Source of the DNA: Prostheceraeus crozeri
Taxonomy: Eukaryota > Platyhelminthes > Polycladida > Euryleptidae
Direction: 5' to 3'
NCBI GenBank assembly: GCA_907163375.1
Contig: CAJQUW010001976.1
Span: 124,001 to 188,000, forward strand
Length of the DNA stretch: 64,000 bases
The position numbers and the translations under genes were made by a program. Under the pieces are notes generated by a model. It worked only from the letters and a program-made list of their open reading frames with translations, had not been told where the DNA came from and made no database searches. Every line of letters begins with the position of its first letter. Position 1 is the first letter of the stretch. Below, one piece after another: positions 25,546 to 36,559 of this stretch.

Positions 25546-26146
25546 GTTCTTTCAATCAATTATTTCCAACCCCTGTTTCTTGTGAAGAACTCAAAGCAAC
25601 AAAACAATGATAGGCAACTCGACCACACTGGGAGAAAGTCGCCTGACAAGGTTCCGTGTTCTCATTCATTCACCTAACTTAAAGAAGATCAAATTGTCAA
25701 TTTTTCACTTTTTGTGCCGATCCTGTCCGAAATACTTTATCAATTAGCCTATAAAGCATTTTTTATTCCTTCTAACGAGGTGAATATTCTTCACTTGACT
25801 CTTCACTACTGCCTCTTGCTGTTAACTTCTCAGCTTTTGTCTTTTCCACTTTGAAAATGAGTTTGCTCGGTGTTCGGAGTGTCTTATGATCTTCACTATT
25901 ACTGCCACATTGACGGAACGATACATCTTAGAAGAATTTTAGAAAGTCACTGAGAGAGGTTCCGATATCAGCTGCTTGAAATACTGAAAAGAAGACTGTT
26001 CAATCCTCAATCTCTCCTTTCTGCATTATATTCGAGAACCGCCTGTCCCATTCTTCGTCATATTCTACGCTTTTGCCATTAATCGCCACTAATAGTTGTA
26101 TTTCAGAAATCGTTAAAAGCAACGGTCCAAGGTATCGTCTGAAAGT

Positions 26147-26320
26147 CTCAACTTTTCAAAGACGTACAGTGTATGTCGCAGAATTTTACCAACATGATTT
26201 CGCACGAGATTTTAGGAATGAGCAACTTTGACATCTGTGACCCGAAATTTCATCAGAAGACAAATCGAAAGGCAAAAACCATTGTTTGAATATTTCGGGA
26301 ATTTCAGTAAGTTCTAATTA
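26147..26320 (+). repeat. Direct repeat copy 2 (about 175 bp)
   Basis: Partner of 25366-25545. Neither copy codes. They may be two copies of one short interspersed element or the edges of a duplication. Confidence 0.8.
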
Positions 26321-26349
26321 CTCTTATTGAAGGAAACTTGAAGCAGATT

Positions 26350-26980
26350 TAGAGCAGATTTATAATATCATAAGGATACAATATTGATTGCTGTTATCGA
26401 ACATCGCAATAAATGAGCTGTCTTCAAATGACGCTGTGATTGGATTGCTGCAGTCGAACATTAGCAATTAATTAATTGCAGTCATCGAAGAATTACTGTA
26501 AATTGATTGTTGCTCTCATGCAATTGAAATGAAAAGAATCTACGACAAATATAGGTTTTGCTGTTTTGGGCTATATCAGTCTTAGATCTACTAGGTTTCC
26601 ACCACTACTAGTAATGACAAAACTAGGCTCATTATTTGCTACAATGAAATGATTTAATTGCTGCCGTTAAAATGCTTTTCGGCCGCACATTAAATAGCTG
26701 TTGATAATTAATAATCTCATTAAATTTGCTGGTACCGTCGACTGATTGATTGCTGTCGTCGACTATTTGCAATTAATCAATTAATTCTTGCCATCGAAGA
26801 TTTATCATTAAATTGATTGTTGCTCTCAAGTAATTGCAATGAAAAAATTGCTGACATCCAATAATTCCTGTGAATTGATTGTCGCCGTCGAATATCACAA
26901 TACATTTACTGCTACCGTCTACTAATGTTTTTTAATGAATTGAAAGCAACCTTCAAATAATTGCTTTTAACACTAATCGA
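26350..26980. repeat. Degenerate tandem repeat region rich in AATTGATTGnTGC
   Basis: Variants of TTGATTGCTGYCGTCGAA and GCAATTAATTAATTG recur many times with irregular spacing. This looks like an old decayed satellite or minisatellite array. Confidence 0.6.
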
Positions 26981-27714
26981 TTACTGAGCCTAATTCAATG
27001 GCAAGTACATTTGATTCAGTGGAAATAAAGCGGACATACACATAGAAAACAAAACTACATCGTGAATACGCGCTATCACGACAATAATAATGATGACTTA
27101 CAGTGGCTGACAATTGCTTGATATCAGTATCAAATAAGTTGTCAGTTTACTTAATGAAGATTCACGATTGTTATCATTTTTTCTTTTAAAATTATTTTGA
27201 TAGAATATTTTAGTCAAGAATCGACAACCCGCATGTTTCATAAGACCGCAGGCAAACAGAACAAGCCATAAGCCCTTTGAACAAATTGTTCATGCAGATA
27301 CTTTGATTTATTACCGATGGCTCAAAGTCCGGTAGTCAGAACGAGTTTTTGCAGGGAACGAGGCCAAAAATGAGACTTTCACAGAATAATGTACTACATC
27401 TTATGCCTACTACGAATCTGCATGTCTGCCAAGTTCTAGTGAGTTCATCCTCTTGTCAGACAGAATCAAAGAAAAATACATGTTAATCCAATGGGACGCA
27501 AATTACAGCTTTGGTTTAAAATGACATTTACAGAACAATTTGTAAGTAGGCCTACAGTATATGCTTCCAGTAACAAGCAACTGGTGCTGTTCAACATGTA
27601 GTCCTATTGACTTTAACATCGCGAAATTCGGATTTCTATGAGAATCACCATTTTTGTGATGATCAGACAGCCTTTAAGAAGCATTTTATTTTCCACTTGA
27701 GTTTTCGGTATGTC

Positions 27715-28260
27715 AGTCATGACGTCTCGTCTTCTGTCTGTGTTGAAAGGAAACTTTGCAACATGTAATGATAATGAAATGGCACATTCTGCTAGCATAA
27801 TGCCAAACCTATATCGAATAGTAGCAGCCAGTTCGGTAATAAACAGGATAATGCGAGGCTTCAGTGACTGTTAAGAGCCAGCTGGATAAAACAGAAAGTA
27901 AGAAGCACAAATGATGTCAAGCTCTCCAGAGAAGTTTGTCAACGTTTTTCCGTACGCCTGCTATCGTCTTCAATGATGGCAGGATGGTCCAACTTTATCG
28001 GCAAAACTTGTACACACCAATCAGCCATTCTAGATATTTGAAGCTACTGGGCCATTCCAAGCCGCACTGACGCACTCTTGTAGGGCGAAAGCAGCGTCTA
28101 CTACTGCCAAAGAATTTTGGTGCTTAAATTGTTCATGTCTGAATCTTAGCGATCGGAGCATTTTGAAGAAACTCACAGCAATACACAAGCGATGAACGGC
28201 TATTTTTTCTATTACACTAATGCTTACTTAGTAAGTTCCTGCATGTGCCAACGGTTTGAA
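27715..28260 (-). repeat. Dispersed repeat family R1, copy B
   Basis: Read on the minus strand it shows the R1 blocks, such as TAACAGTCACTGAAGCC, GAGAGCTTGACATC and AGGAACTTACTAAGTA. It also carries TAGAATGGCTGATTGG and TTTTGCCGATAAAGTTGG, which are shared with copy A near 23895-23945. Confidence 0.6.
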
Positions 28261-28420
28261 TGAGTCTACATTTCAAGTAATCTGACACACTTAATCAATT
28301 TAATTCTGTGGCTGGGCGGCATCGTTTCTTTTGCAGGCTTTGCAGCGTTGGAGCTGGATGACCACAAGGCGACCGCAACATCTGCCGAGAGCACTAACTC
28401 GCCAGTAAGCTAAGTGCTGC

Positions 28421-28553
28421 TCTCTCGCAGGCAGGCGGTGTACGCATGGCATTCTAGTGATCTCTCGCAGGCAGGCGGTGTACGCATGGCATTCTAGTGA
28501 TCTCTCGCAGGCAGGCGGTGTACGCATGGCATTCTAGTGCTCTCTCGCAGGCA
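28421..28553. repeat. 40-bp minisatellite, 3.3 copies
   Basis: The unit starts CTCTCGCAGGCAGGCGGTGT and continues ACGCATGGCATTCTAGTGAT. Three consecutive units are virtually identical and a fourth stops after CTCTCGCAGGCA. The near identity points to recent expansion or continuing copy exchange. Confidence 0.9.
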
Positions 28554-29270
28554 TTATTAATTACATAATACCGCACCCGAGGTTGAATTCAGCACCTGCT
28601 TCTCTACACGTTCAGTCCGTGTTTTCAACACGATTCTGTGGTTCGTATCTTTGCCAACTTTCGTTGTATCAATCCTCCGGTCGTCATCATCACGCGACTT
28701 TGCTGTAAAATTATAGATTCAATAAAAGACAGGTGAACTCGAAAATGATAACATCTTCACGTGTGAATTCCATTTATTGTTGGAATGCTACAATCCTCAG
28801 AAGCGGGAAATAATTCTCTAATGATGAGCTCTCACCTGTGTGTAATTCTTCAGCGTTGTGGTGGTGATTATTGGAAAATCTTATCATCCTTTCCTATGAA
28901 GAAAAGGGTGAGCTCACGGATTAGCATCGGGGCTGTCACTTAAAGCTCCGTTCGAACCGCGTGCTGGAACCAAAATCCTCTTCCGTTACAGACCAAATTC
29001 TTGTAAAAACTTTATCAGCCGTTGTAATCGGATCTGTGTTGAGGGAGATGAAGAATTTGAAATTCTCAAAGAATTCTTTTGATCACTTTTTAAATTTGTG
29101 AAATGACAGATGAAAAGTGTCGCATGGAAGGTCTGGAATATCATCGGACTAATCGGTTACAAAGATATCTCAAATAGACGTTCAACTGTGCGGTCCTGAT
29201 GCTGCTGCTATGTGGCAGAGATAGCACAAGATTTTTCATACACTTGTGTGAACTTATAAAGTATTATTTA

Positions 29271-29720
29271 GCCCACAGAATTAGACAGGTCGTCTCTTCA
29301 TCGTTTGACTAGAAAGGAAACATTGGAACATGCAAGGTTAATGAAATGGCACAATCTGATGACACAATACCATAGCAATTGAACAATGAACAGCCAGTTC
29401 AACATTAAACACTCCAAATTCTGCGGTCTCAGTGACTGTTATCAACCGGATCACACAGCAAAGAGACATAGACGATGTCAAGTTCTAAAGAGAAGTTTTT
29501 TTCTTTTAGTGCTTTTATAATAATGACCGGAGGGTATAAAATTATCGAGAAAACTTTCCTCAATGATCTGATTTCTTCGAATCTGAAGGAATCATGGTGA
29601 TCAGAGCATTTTGAAGGAATTCAGAGCAATCCGCAAGCGACGCACAACCATTTTTCCTATCTCTGTAAGGCAATGAAAATTTCTTTTTGTCCACTTAGAA
29701 AGTTCCTACATCAGAAAAAA
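29271..29720 (-). repeat. Dispersed repeat family R1, copy C (next to H3)
   Basis: The minus strand matches copy D (51064-51495) over most of its length, including GACATCGTCTATGTCTC, ATAACAGTCACTGAGAC, GTGCCATTTCATTAACCTTG and GTCTAATTCTGTGGG. Its end near AGGAACTTCTAAGTGGAC lies only about 20-30 bases beyond the H3 stop codon. Confidence 0.75.
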
Positions 29721-29743
29721 AGGTTCACATCAGATGTTTTCGT

Positions 29744-30181
<438 letters not shown>

Positions 30182-30322
30182 CTAGCACAGTGATATGCTT
30201 AAACAATATGACTGTGAATCAGCCCCTTGCATGTTTTTGAAAAGTTGACACTGCTATAGTCCTCAGTGGCTCATAAGTAGTCCATTTTAGTTCCTGCTCA
30301 ACTTAACAGTCCTTGCGGTCAG

Positions 30323-30327
30323 CCAAT
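30323..30327 (-). promoter_or_regulatory. CCAAT/Y-box near the H3 gene
   Basis: On the coding strand of H3 the motif reads ATTGGCTGACC, about 170 bases before the ATG. Y-boxes are common in histone promoters. No clear TATAAA is seen between it and the ATG. Confidence 0.3.
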
Positions 30328-30329
30328 TT

Positions 30330-31800
30330 CCACTTCATGTTCTACGTTCCATGATGTATGACGCGTGCTGTTATTTATCTCAAATGGATGCATGTTGGGT
30401 AACATGTCCATACCAGTAAAGGTCAGCCTTTTATTATACGCGGGCCAGATTATCAATGCAGAAGTCGAGCTCGGCCGAATCCAATTTCAAAAGTATTGCT
30501 ACTTATAATTATACTTTTCAGTACTTAAATGAATTCTAATTATTCACTTTCACCTCTTGAAAAAAATATTAATAAATGCATATTTTCGCCTCATTTCAAA
30601 AACTGCAGAAAGATACTTATATTGTACTATTTCTCAACATTTTCTGCATTTCTAAATGTTTATATAAAATCAGAAATTCAATTTTTTCTAGTAAATTATG
30701 CAAGAAACCTCACCTTACTTAAATACTCAGAAAATTATTTGAATATAAGAAGTTCATAAAAAAGCTGATAGAAAACCCTAAAACCAATGACTTTTCTGAC
30801 ATTAATGAACTGCAGACAACACGTCAAGTTCATTTGTTAAGTTCGATGTTGCAATTCACAGAGTGTTTTCTACATTTGTGTTTGCAATTCTTGTACTGCT
30901 CGCATGTGTAGGCCACCGACGTAATTCCAGAAAGCGAGTATGCAAAAACGGTATGTTTAACATTGTCTGAAAATATCTCGAGAAAGATAATTTTCGCAGA
31001 AATCGAATATGATTTTAGTACTTGCAAGGGTGCTTGGGCCGTGTCTTTGTAAATTTTGAAAATATTGAGCAGACCGCAAAAAAGACATCACTGGCCGCGG
31101 GTTGGCCATTCCTGGTCAAGTTATTTTCAACTCGAGAGATCTACGACGATCCAAATGGTTGCCAGGTGTTGTTAGCAAAAATAAAGCGAAACTTACATGT
31201 ATGTTTTTATGGATATCCAAGCATAAGAGTTACAGGGAGTTTTTTACATGCTCATTAAGGCGCACAAGCTGTTCAAGTCAGAATACATCAATGTTCTCTT
31301 AGTTTCTATTTTATTATGGAACGCACATACAAAAATTTGAATGTGTACATGTGTATTTAGAGTCGGTCCCGAATTAAGCCCATGTTGCGAGTATGAAAGC
31401 ATACAGTGGGTCTAAGGTCAATTCTTTGAAACTTGTGTGCTGTATACGTACCGAGAGAACAATGCAGATGTTTTGATAATAGGTAAAAACTAGACTATGA
31501 AGAATTTGTGGGCGTGCCAAAATTTGTTGATAGAATAGGCATGGAATATTCAAGTATTGTGCGGAACCATCTTCATGAACAAAGGATTTGGCCTCACTGA
31601 CATAAATAATGAAACCAACTATCATTGACTTGAATGGAAGTTTGTTTCATTTTTTTCTATGGTTTGAGATGATATCTCGCTTTTTATGTATCACCATTGA
31701 ACTCCATATGATAAAGGAAATGATATAGGACCATCAAATTTCAAAATTTGATATTGATCACAGTAACAGCTAGAAGTTGAACAGAATCACCACCTACTGC
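30330..31800. other. No gene seen
   Basis: AT-rich DNA with short open frames only. No family was recognised. Confidence 0.5.
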
Positions 31801-31824
31801 TGACCAGATTTGACTTATGAAATG

Positions 31825-32817
31825 GCGCACGATAACTTTACCAGAGGAATGGCAATTGGGATGATGCGTTGTGGGCAAAGTTCTACAACTGTTGCGAAAT
31901 AATTGAAAATTTCAAGGGTCGTTGTATGGAGATGGTGGTGTCGTTGGAAAGCAGAAGGAAATGTGGAAAAGAAGAACGGATCATGAAGACCAAGGGTATC
32001 ATCCAAGCGGACAGATGCACACTTAGTTTTAGCTGCTAAAAGAAACAGATTTGTGTCCGTCCCGAAGCTAATTGTGTACTGGAAGGTTGCTGGGAACGTT
32101 GCCTGTAGCGTTCGAACTGCATATCGAAGATTGCGAGAAGCTGGTATACAGTCTCGACGACCCGCTGTGAGAATTCCGCTGAGCCTGGAACATCGAAGGA
32201 GACGTCATCAGTCGTGGAGTGACAGTCAGTGGGAACGTGTGCTCTGGACTGATGAATCGAGGTTTACTCTCGATTTCAACGATGGTCGGATCCGTGTTCA
32301 TCGCTTGCCAAGTGAACGATTTGCTCCATGTTGCGTCAAAGAACACGACCGGTACGGCGGCGGTAGTGTCATGGTTTGGGCCGGTATCTGGCACAATGGA
32401 AAAACACCAGCAATCGTAGTGAAAGGAACATTGACAGGACAGCGATATGCCGACGAGATCGTGACACCGGTCGTGGTTCCAGCAGTGACATCGAATCAAT
32501 TGATTTTTCAGGATGACAACGCAAGGCCCCATCGCGCTTCAGTGGTCTCTAACAGGATAGCAAGCAGTGGAATCCCAACCTTGGAATGGCCCTCACGTTC
32601 TCCCGACCTCTCCCCAATCGAGCACTGCTGGGATGAACTTGGTCGCAGAGTCAGGTAGAAGTACAACCACCCACCAGTGTCTTTGAAGATGTTGGCCGAC
32701 AGACTGATCGAGCAGTGGAACCTCTTAGACCTGGCATTCATCCACCGACTGTGCTCATCCATGCCCTCACGCATCGATGCCTGTTTGGATGCTCGCGGTG
32801 GTCACACCCGTTTCTAA
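31825..32817 (+). pseudogene. Tc1-family transposase (DD34E), decayed by in-frame stops
   Basis: This is the cut-and-paste transposase of a Tc1/mariner-superfamily DNA transposon. One continuous frame of about 330 codons covers the family's length: an N-terminal helix-turn-helix region (RWKAEGNV, RPRVSSKRTDAH), a second one (SVRTAYRRLREAG), then the catalytic domain with VLWTDESRF, FQDDNARPHRAS and SPIEHCWDELGRRV. It ends with the Tc1-type GGHTRF. Exactly 34 residues separate the second Asp from the Glu. Three in-frame stops (TAA 31900, TGA 31984, TAG 32656) interrupt it with no frameshift, so it is inactive but not very old. The longest open piece is 32053-32658. Terminal inverted repeats were not found on either side. 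Confidence 0.92.
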
Positions 32818-34376
32818 CTTAAATTGATAAAATCATGAGTATCAAATTAAATGTTTTTGAGTAGAGCATTCGAGTTCTCCTTTTACAAACAACAAACAAA
32901 CGTACAGTACAACCAAGTTTAAGTCATAAGTATTCATATCGGTACTTGTTTCATTCTTTTTGTCACTGAGTATATTTTTAAAGAAAATGGCATCAAACAC
33001 TTAATGGGTAAAAGGACGCTGAATCACTTTAACAAGTTTTATTTTCCCTGACATGTATTGGCAATATGAGTGTAAATTGTCTTCTCATATTATCATGCTT
33101 GTTTTTTGACTTCTGGATCTCTGGTTTCAGCACTACAGTATATTTTTCCGATATCTATGTACATGTATATCTCAAAAGAAGCCGCGATCTGATTTTGCTA
33201 AAACATATGCATTTCTCTGCGCCATGCATTCAATTTCTGAAACCTGCTTAAACAGGCTGTCTTTGTTTCCTTCCTCCTTCCCTTGGGTGCAGATTTGAAG
33301 CTCTGTGGCCCAAAGGCTGTTCATCATTTAGAGACGGAAAACTTCTCTCTCTACAAAATGTGAGAATCATTTAAATTGTCCTCTATGAGGATATTGACAC
33401 ATTGGAGTAGCCATTTATATTTTTGCTGGTCACAAAATATCCCTATAACTTCCAATTTTCACGAGAGTTTGAGGTCTCCATATTTTTCCAATGTCTTCTT
33501 AATGAACAAATCGTATCTTTCAGTATTGGACGCTGTATTCGTTTTTGAGAATTTCCACAGGGTATAGAGTGACAATTAGCGATAAGATTAATATCAGAAC
33601 TTGGCAGGGAGAATTCCGCAGACTACGAGCTTCATGTTGGTGTTTGCCAAGTTTAACAACAGTTTCATCATTGAAACAAAAGGGAATTATTGAATGAAAG
33701 GCTGTCTAAATATTAACAAAGTCTTATTGCACAACAATGCGCATTATCAGGACTCAAAGACTCAATCCCTTGAGCCGTTTCTTTGGGAGATTTCAGAGCT
33801 AGGAGTTAAGACAGTGTTGTTTTGGACGCTTCGGCCTCTAATCCTGGCGTCTTGGCGCCGTGTTTGTTCTTTTCGTCATTAAATTGGCGTCCGAACTCGC
33901 TCAGTATCCGTCTTCTCGCCAACTCCTTGACAATATTGACTTGTATTCTGCCTCGCCGCTCACTGGTGCTTAATTATCAGTCCTGGGTACACGAGACAGC
34001 GAAGGAGAAATATTTTTCACTTCGTCAACTGCACTTGGAAGGGCGCCATGATGTCTCGGTCAGATAAGCTGTACTGCGAGAGAGACCAGGCCTGAGGTGA
34101 CGACAATGAACATCTATAATTGAATACCGGCTCTACCGCCTCAGATGGCAACTTCTGCCAGCACAGACGAGAAAGTGTTCATGCAAAACATCACATGAAA
34201 TGACCGTCCCAAACGCTAGAGTGACAAGATACTGAAACCAGCAGGCTTCAGTGTCACAGAATAATACTTGAAGAAACTGAATAAAAATGGCCTCTTAAAT
34301 GTAAAAGATAAATGGGCTTGTAGGACAAGCCATGGTCAAGCTGCTTTTGCCGATTTTCTCCTGGTGTTATGCTGAC
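32818..34376. other. No gene seen
   Basis: AT-rich DNA with short frames. 33680-34080 is slightly richer in GC. No family was recognised. Confidence 0.5.
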
Positions 34377-34379
34377 CAT

Positions 34380-34845
34380 TTATAACCTTGTCAAACTAAC
34401 ACTAAAACTACGGACCAAACATCTAACTTAGTAAATAGACGAGTAAACTGAAAAGTGTGGGCTACAGCCATGTCTCACAGCCAGCCAAAACTTTGACGAA
34501 GCAAACCTTAAACGATGGACCAATCATCCAACTTAGTAAATAGACGGGTAAACTACTGTAGAAAGTGAGAGCTACGGTCATGCCTTACAGCCAGCCAAAA
34601 CCTTGGACCAACTAGCCTTAAAACTACGGACCAAGCATTTAAATAGCATTTAAGATTGAAAGTGAGAACTATCCAAAACTCTGAATCAAACATCATTTTG
34701 CTGAACTGAAACTATGACCCAACGACTGAAATTAGTAGCCGAAAGGTAAACTAGACCTTGAGAGAAATGTAGCCAAAGCTCAGAGCCATCCATGAATTTG
34801 CCGAGCTGACCGTAAAACTATGAACCAACCATTGGGGCTGGTCCT
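34380..34845. repeat. Degenerate tandem repeat, about 105-bp unit, 4-5 copies
   Basis: The motif AAAACTACGGACCAA and variants recurs at about 34405, 34510, 34621, 34709 and 34815. The earlier units also share TCTAACTTAGTAAATAGACG and CACAGCCAGCCAAAAC. Spacing is 88-111 bases. Confidence 0.7.
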
Positions 34846-35009
34846 GAAAGACAAAAACATATTTGAAATAATGCATTGCGAAGATTCAGCTTCTCTGGGC
34901 TTTTATTTGAGTGTGTGCTCAATTCTATCAATTTGCATTGATCTGGAACAATAGATTATGTTAATGAATATTTTGGATGGTCTCCAGCAGAGTTGGAAGC
35001 GGCCGGGGC

Positions 35010-35145
35010 CGAAGCGGTGGCCGGTGTAATCAAAAGCGGCCGGATAAACTGCCTGTTGCGCTCATCCGGTCATCGTCAGTGACGTTTCTCAGCCTACAGT
35101 GACCCCAACGGGCGGATAAACTACCTGTTGCACTCTGCGCTCCTC
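35010..35145. repeat. GC-rich imperfect repeat (CGGATAAACTnCCTGTTGC)
   Basis: CGGATAAACTGCCTGTTGCG and CGGATAAACTACCTGTTGCA lie about 70 bases apart in a stretch rich in GCGGCCGG. Function is unknown. Confidence 0.5.
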
Positions 35146-35677
35146 CTTGACTTCCTCGGCGCCTTGGCTTCCAAATCCCCGCCGTTATGTACACGAACAG
35201 ATTTTTGAATTTCGGCCTGCTGTGGTTCCCCGCACTCAACTCGGAGGCAAATAGCGGTGTGCGTGGTTGCGCCCGACTAGTTCAACACAAGTTGACTGTG
35301 TTTGGACACAGGTTTGACAAATGACTTGAGTCTGACAAGGCGGGTGGTGTAAAGTCTCCACTCCTCGGCGGCATTGGTCCTTGATGGCGACTGATTTTGG
35401 CGAACTCACTTTCTTGTGTCATCAAAAGGAAGTCGCTTTCATCGGCAAAAGCTAACCATTCTCACGCTGAGATTAATTTCTGCGCGCAATTGTGTACTTA
35501 CTGAGACTGCTAAGAAACGTTCAGCTTCATGTGGACGAAAGAATATCAGAAAACAGAAAAAGTCGCTAAACTTGAAATTATGAAGAGAGTAAACAGGACA
35601 GAAAATCGAGAGTCAAGTACAAGCCTCATGAGAGAGTGATCAGACACACTTGAAGAGAATTGTTTATCATTGACAGT

Positions 35678-36012
35678 TTCAAGACTACAGGACAGACGTG
35701 TTCAAGACTTCAGGACAGACGTGGGTCAAGTTTGGGACCAGCAAAGTTGCTCCGCAGGTGTTCAAGACTTAGAGACAGACGTAGGTCAAGTTTGGGACCA
35801 ACGAAGTTACTCCGCAGGTGCACAAGACTTCGAGACAGACGTGGTTCAAGTTTGGGACCAACGAAGTTGCTCCACAGGTGTTTAAGACTTCAAGACAGAC
35901 GTGGGTCAAGTTTAGGACCAGTACAGTTACTCCGCAGGTAGCTCCCAAGGTGTTCAAGACTTCAGGACAGACGTGGGTCAAGTTTGGGACCAGCAAAGTT
36001 GCTCTTCATGTG
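35678..36012. repeat. 60-bp minisatellite, about 5.5 copies, open in several frames
   Basis: Units start at 35701, 35761, 35821, 35881 and 35953 with TTCAAGACTTCAGGACAGAC and continue GTGGGTCAAGTTTGGGACCA. One unit carries 12 extra bases. As 60 is a multiple of three, open frames persist across the array: two on the plus strand (93 and 71 codons) and one on the minus strand (75 codons). No start context, splice sites or known domain suggests a real gene. Confidence 0.9.
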
Positions 36013-36348
36013 ACTTTCAAAGTCTGGGAGTTGAATGAAGCTCCGCAATAAATAAACTTTTTTTACTACCGCTGTTGATATGAAGATGATGGACTAGTTG
36101 CAGGTGAGTTGGTACTGGCATACTCAGTGAACGGCGCCACAAAAAATAGAAAGTCATAACGAAGCATCGAACGTAGATGTCAAAGGTGGCAATGTCATGA
36201 ATCTGGTGATTAAGAAAAATAGACTTGTCGCTTTCCTGCTATTAGTTTCTATTGCTTTCATACCGGAAAAAGCTACACTGGATATTGGATTCCGTACAAA
36301 GTAAAAAGATTGCAGCGAAAATATATTTTAGGCTGTTTAATTTGTCTC

Positions 36349-36556
36349 TAAGGCCTCAGCCACACTCCCTGAAAGCAAAGGAAACACGAACGTCCCGAGC
36401 GTCTCGAGCAAACGTACTCCGCAAGCTATTAACTACTATCGTATGCTTTGCTCGCAGTGTGGCAGTCTGCAACTGCTGTAATGATGACTTTATATTTGCT
36501 GCAAAACGCTTTGCTCGGAAACGGTTGGAAAAACTCGCAGTGTGGCTGAGGCCTAA
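36349..36556. mobile_element. MITE, 208 bp, with 16-19 bp terminal inverted repeats
   Basis: The left end CTAAGGCCTCAGCCACACT and the inverse of the right end, CTTAGGCCTCAGCCACACT, differ at one base. Internal GAGCAAACG/CGTTTGCTC-like inverted blocks recur. The size and lack of coding fit a non-autonomous DNA transposon. Flanks share only GTCT, so the target duplication and superfamily are unclear. The 122-codon open frame across it is likely incidental. Confidence 0.75.
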
Positions 36557-36559
36557 GTC

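Noticed and set aside
28300-28527. 75-codon minus-strand frame with repeated RMPCVHRLPARE-like units
   Set aside because: It is only the translation of the 40-bp minisatellite and flank.
28421-28553. CRISPR-like array
   Set aside because: The units are contiguous, with no unique spacers, and this is an animal genome. It is a minisatellite.
35660-35941. Minisatellite open frame as a repeat protein gene
   Set aside because: Several frames on both strands are open simply because the unit is 60 bp. There is no start context or homology.
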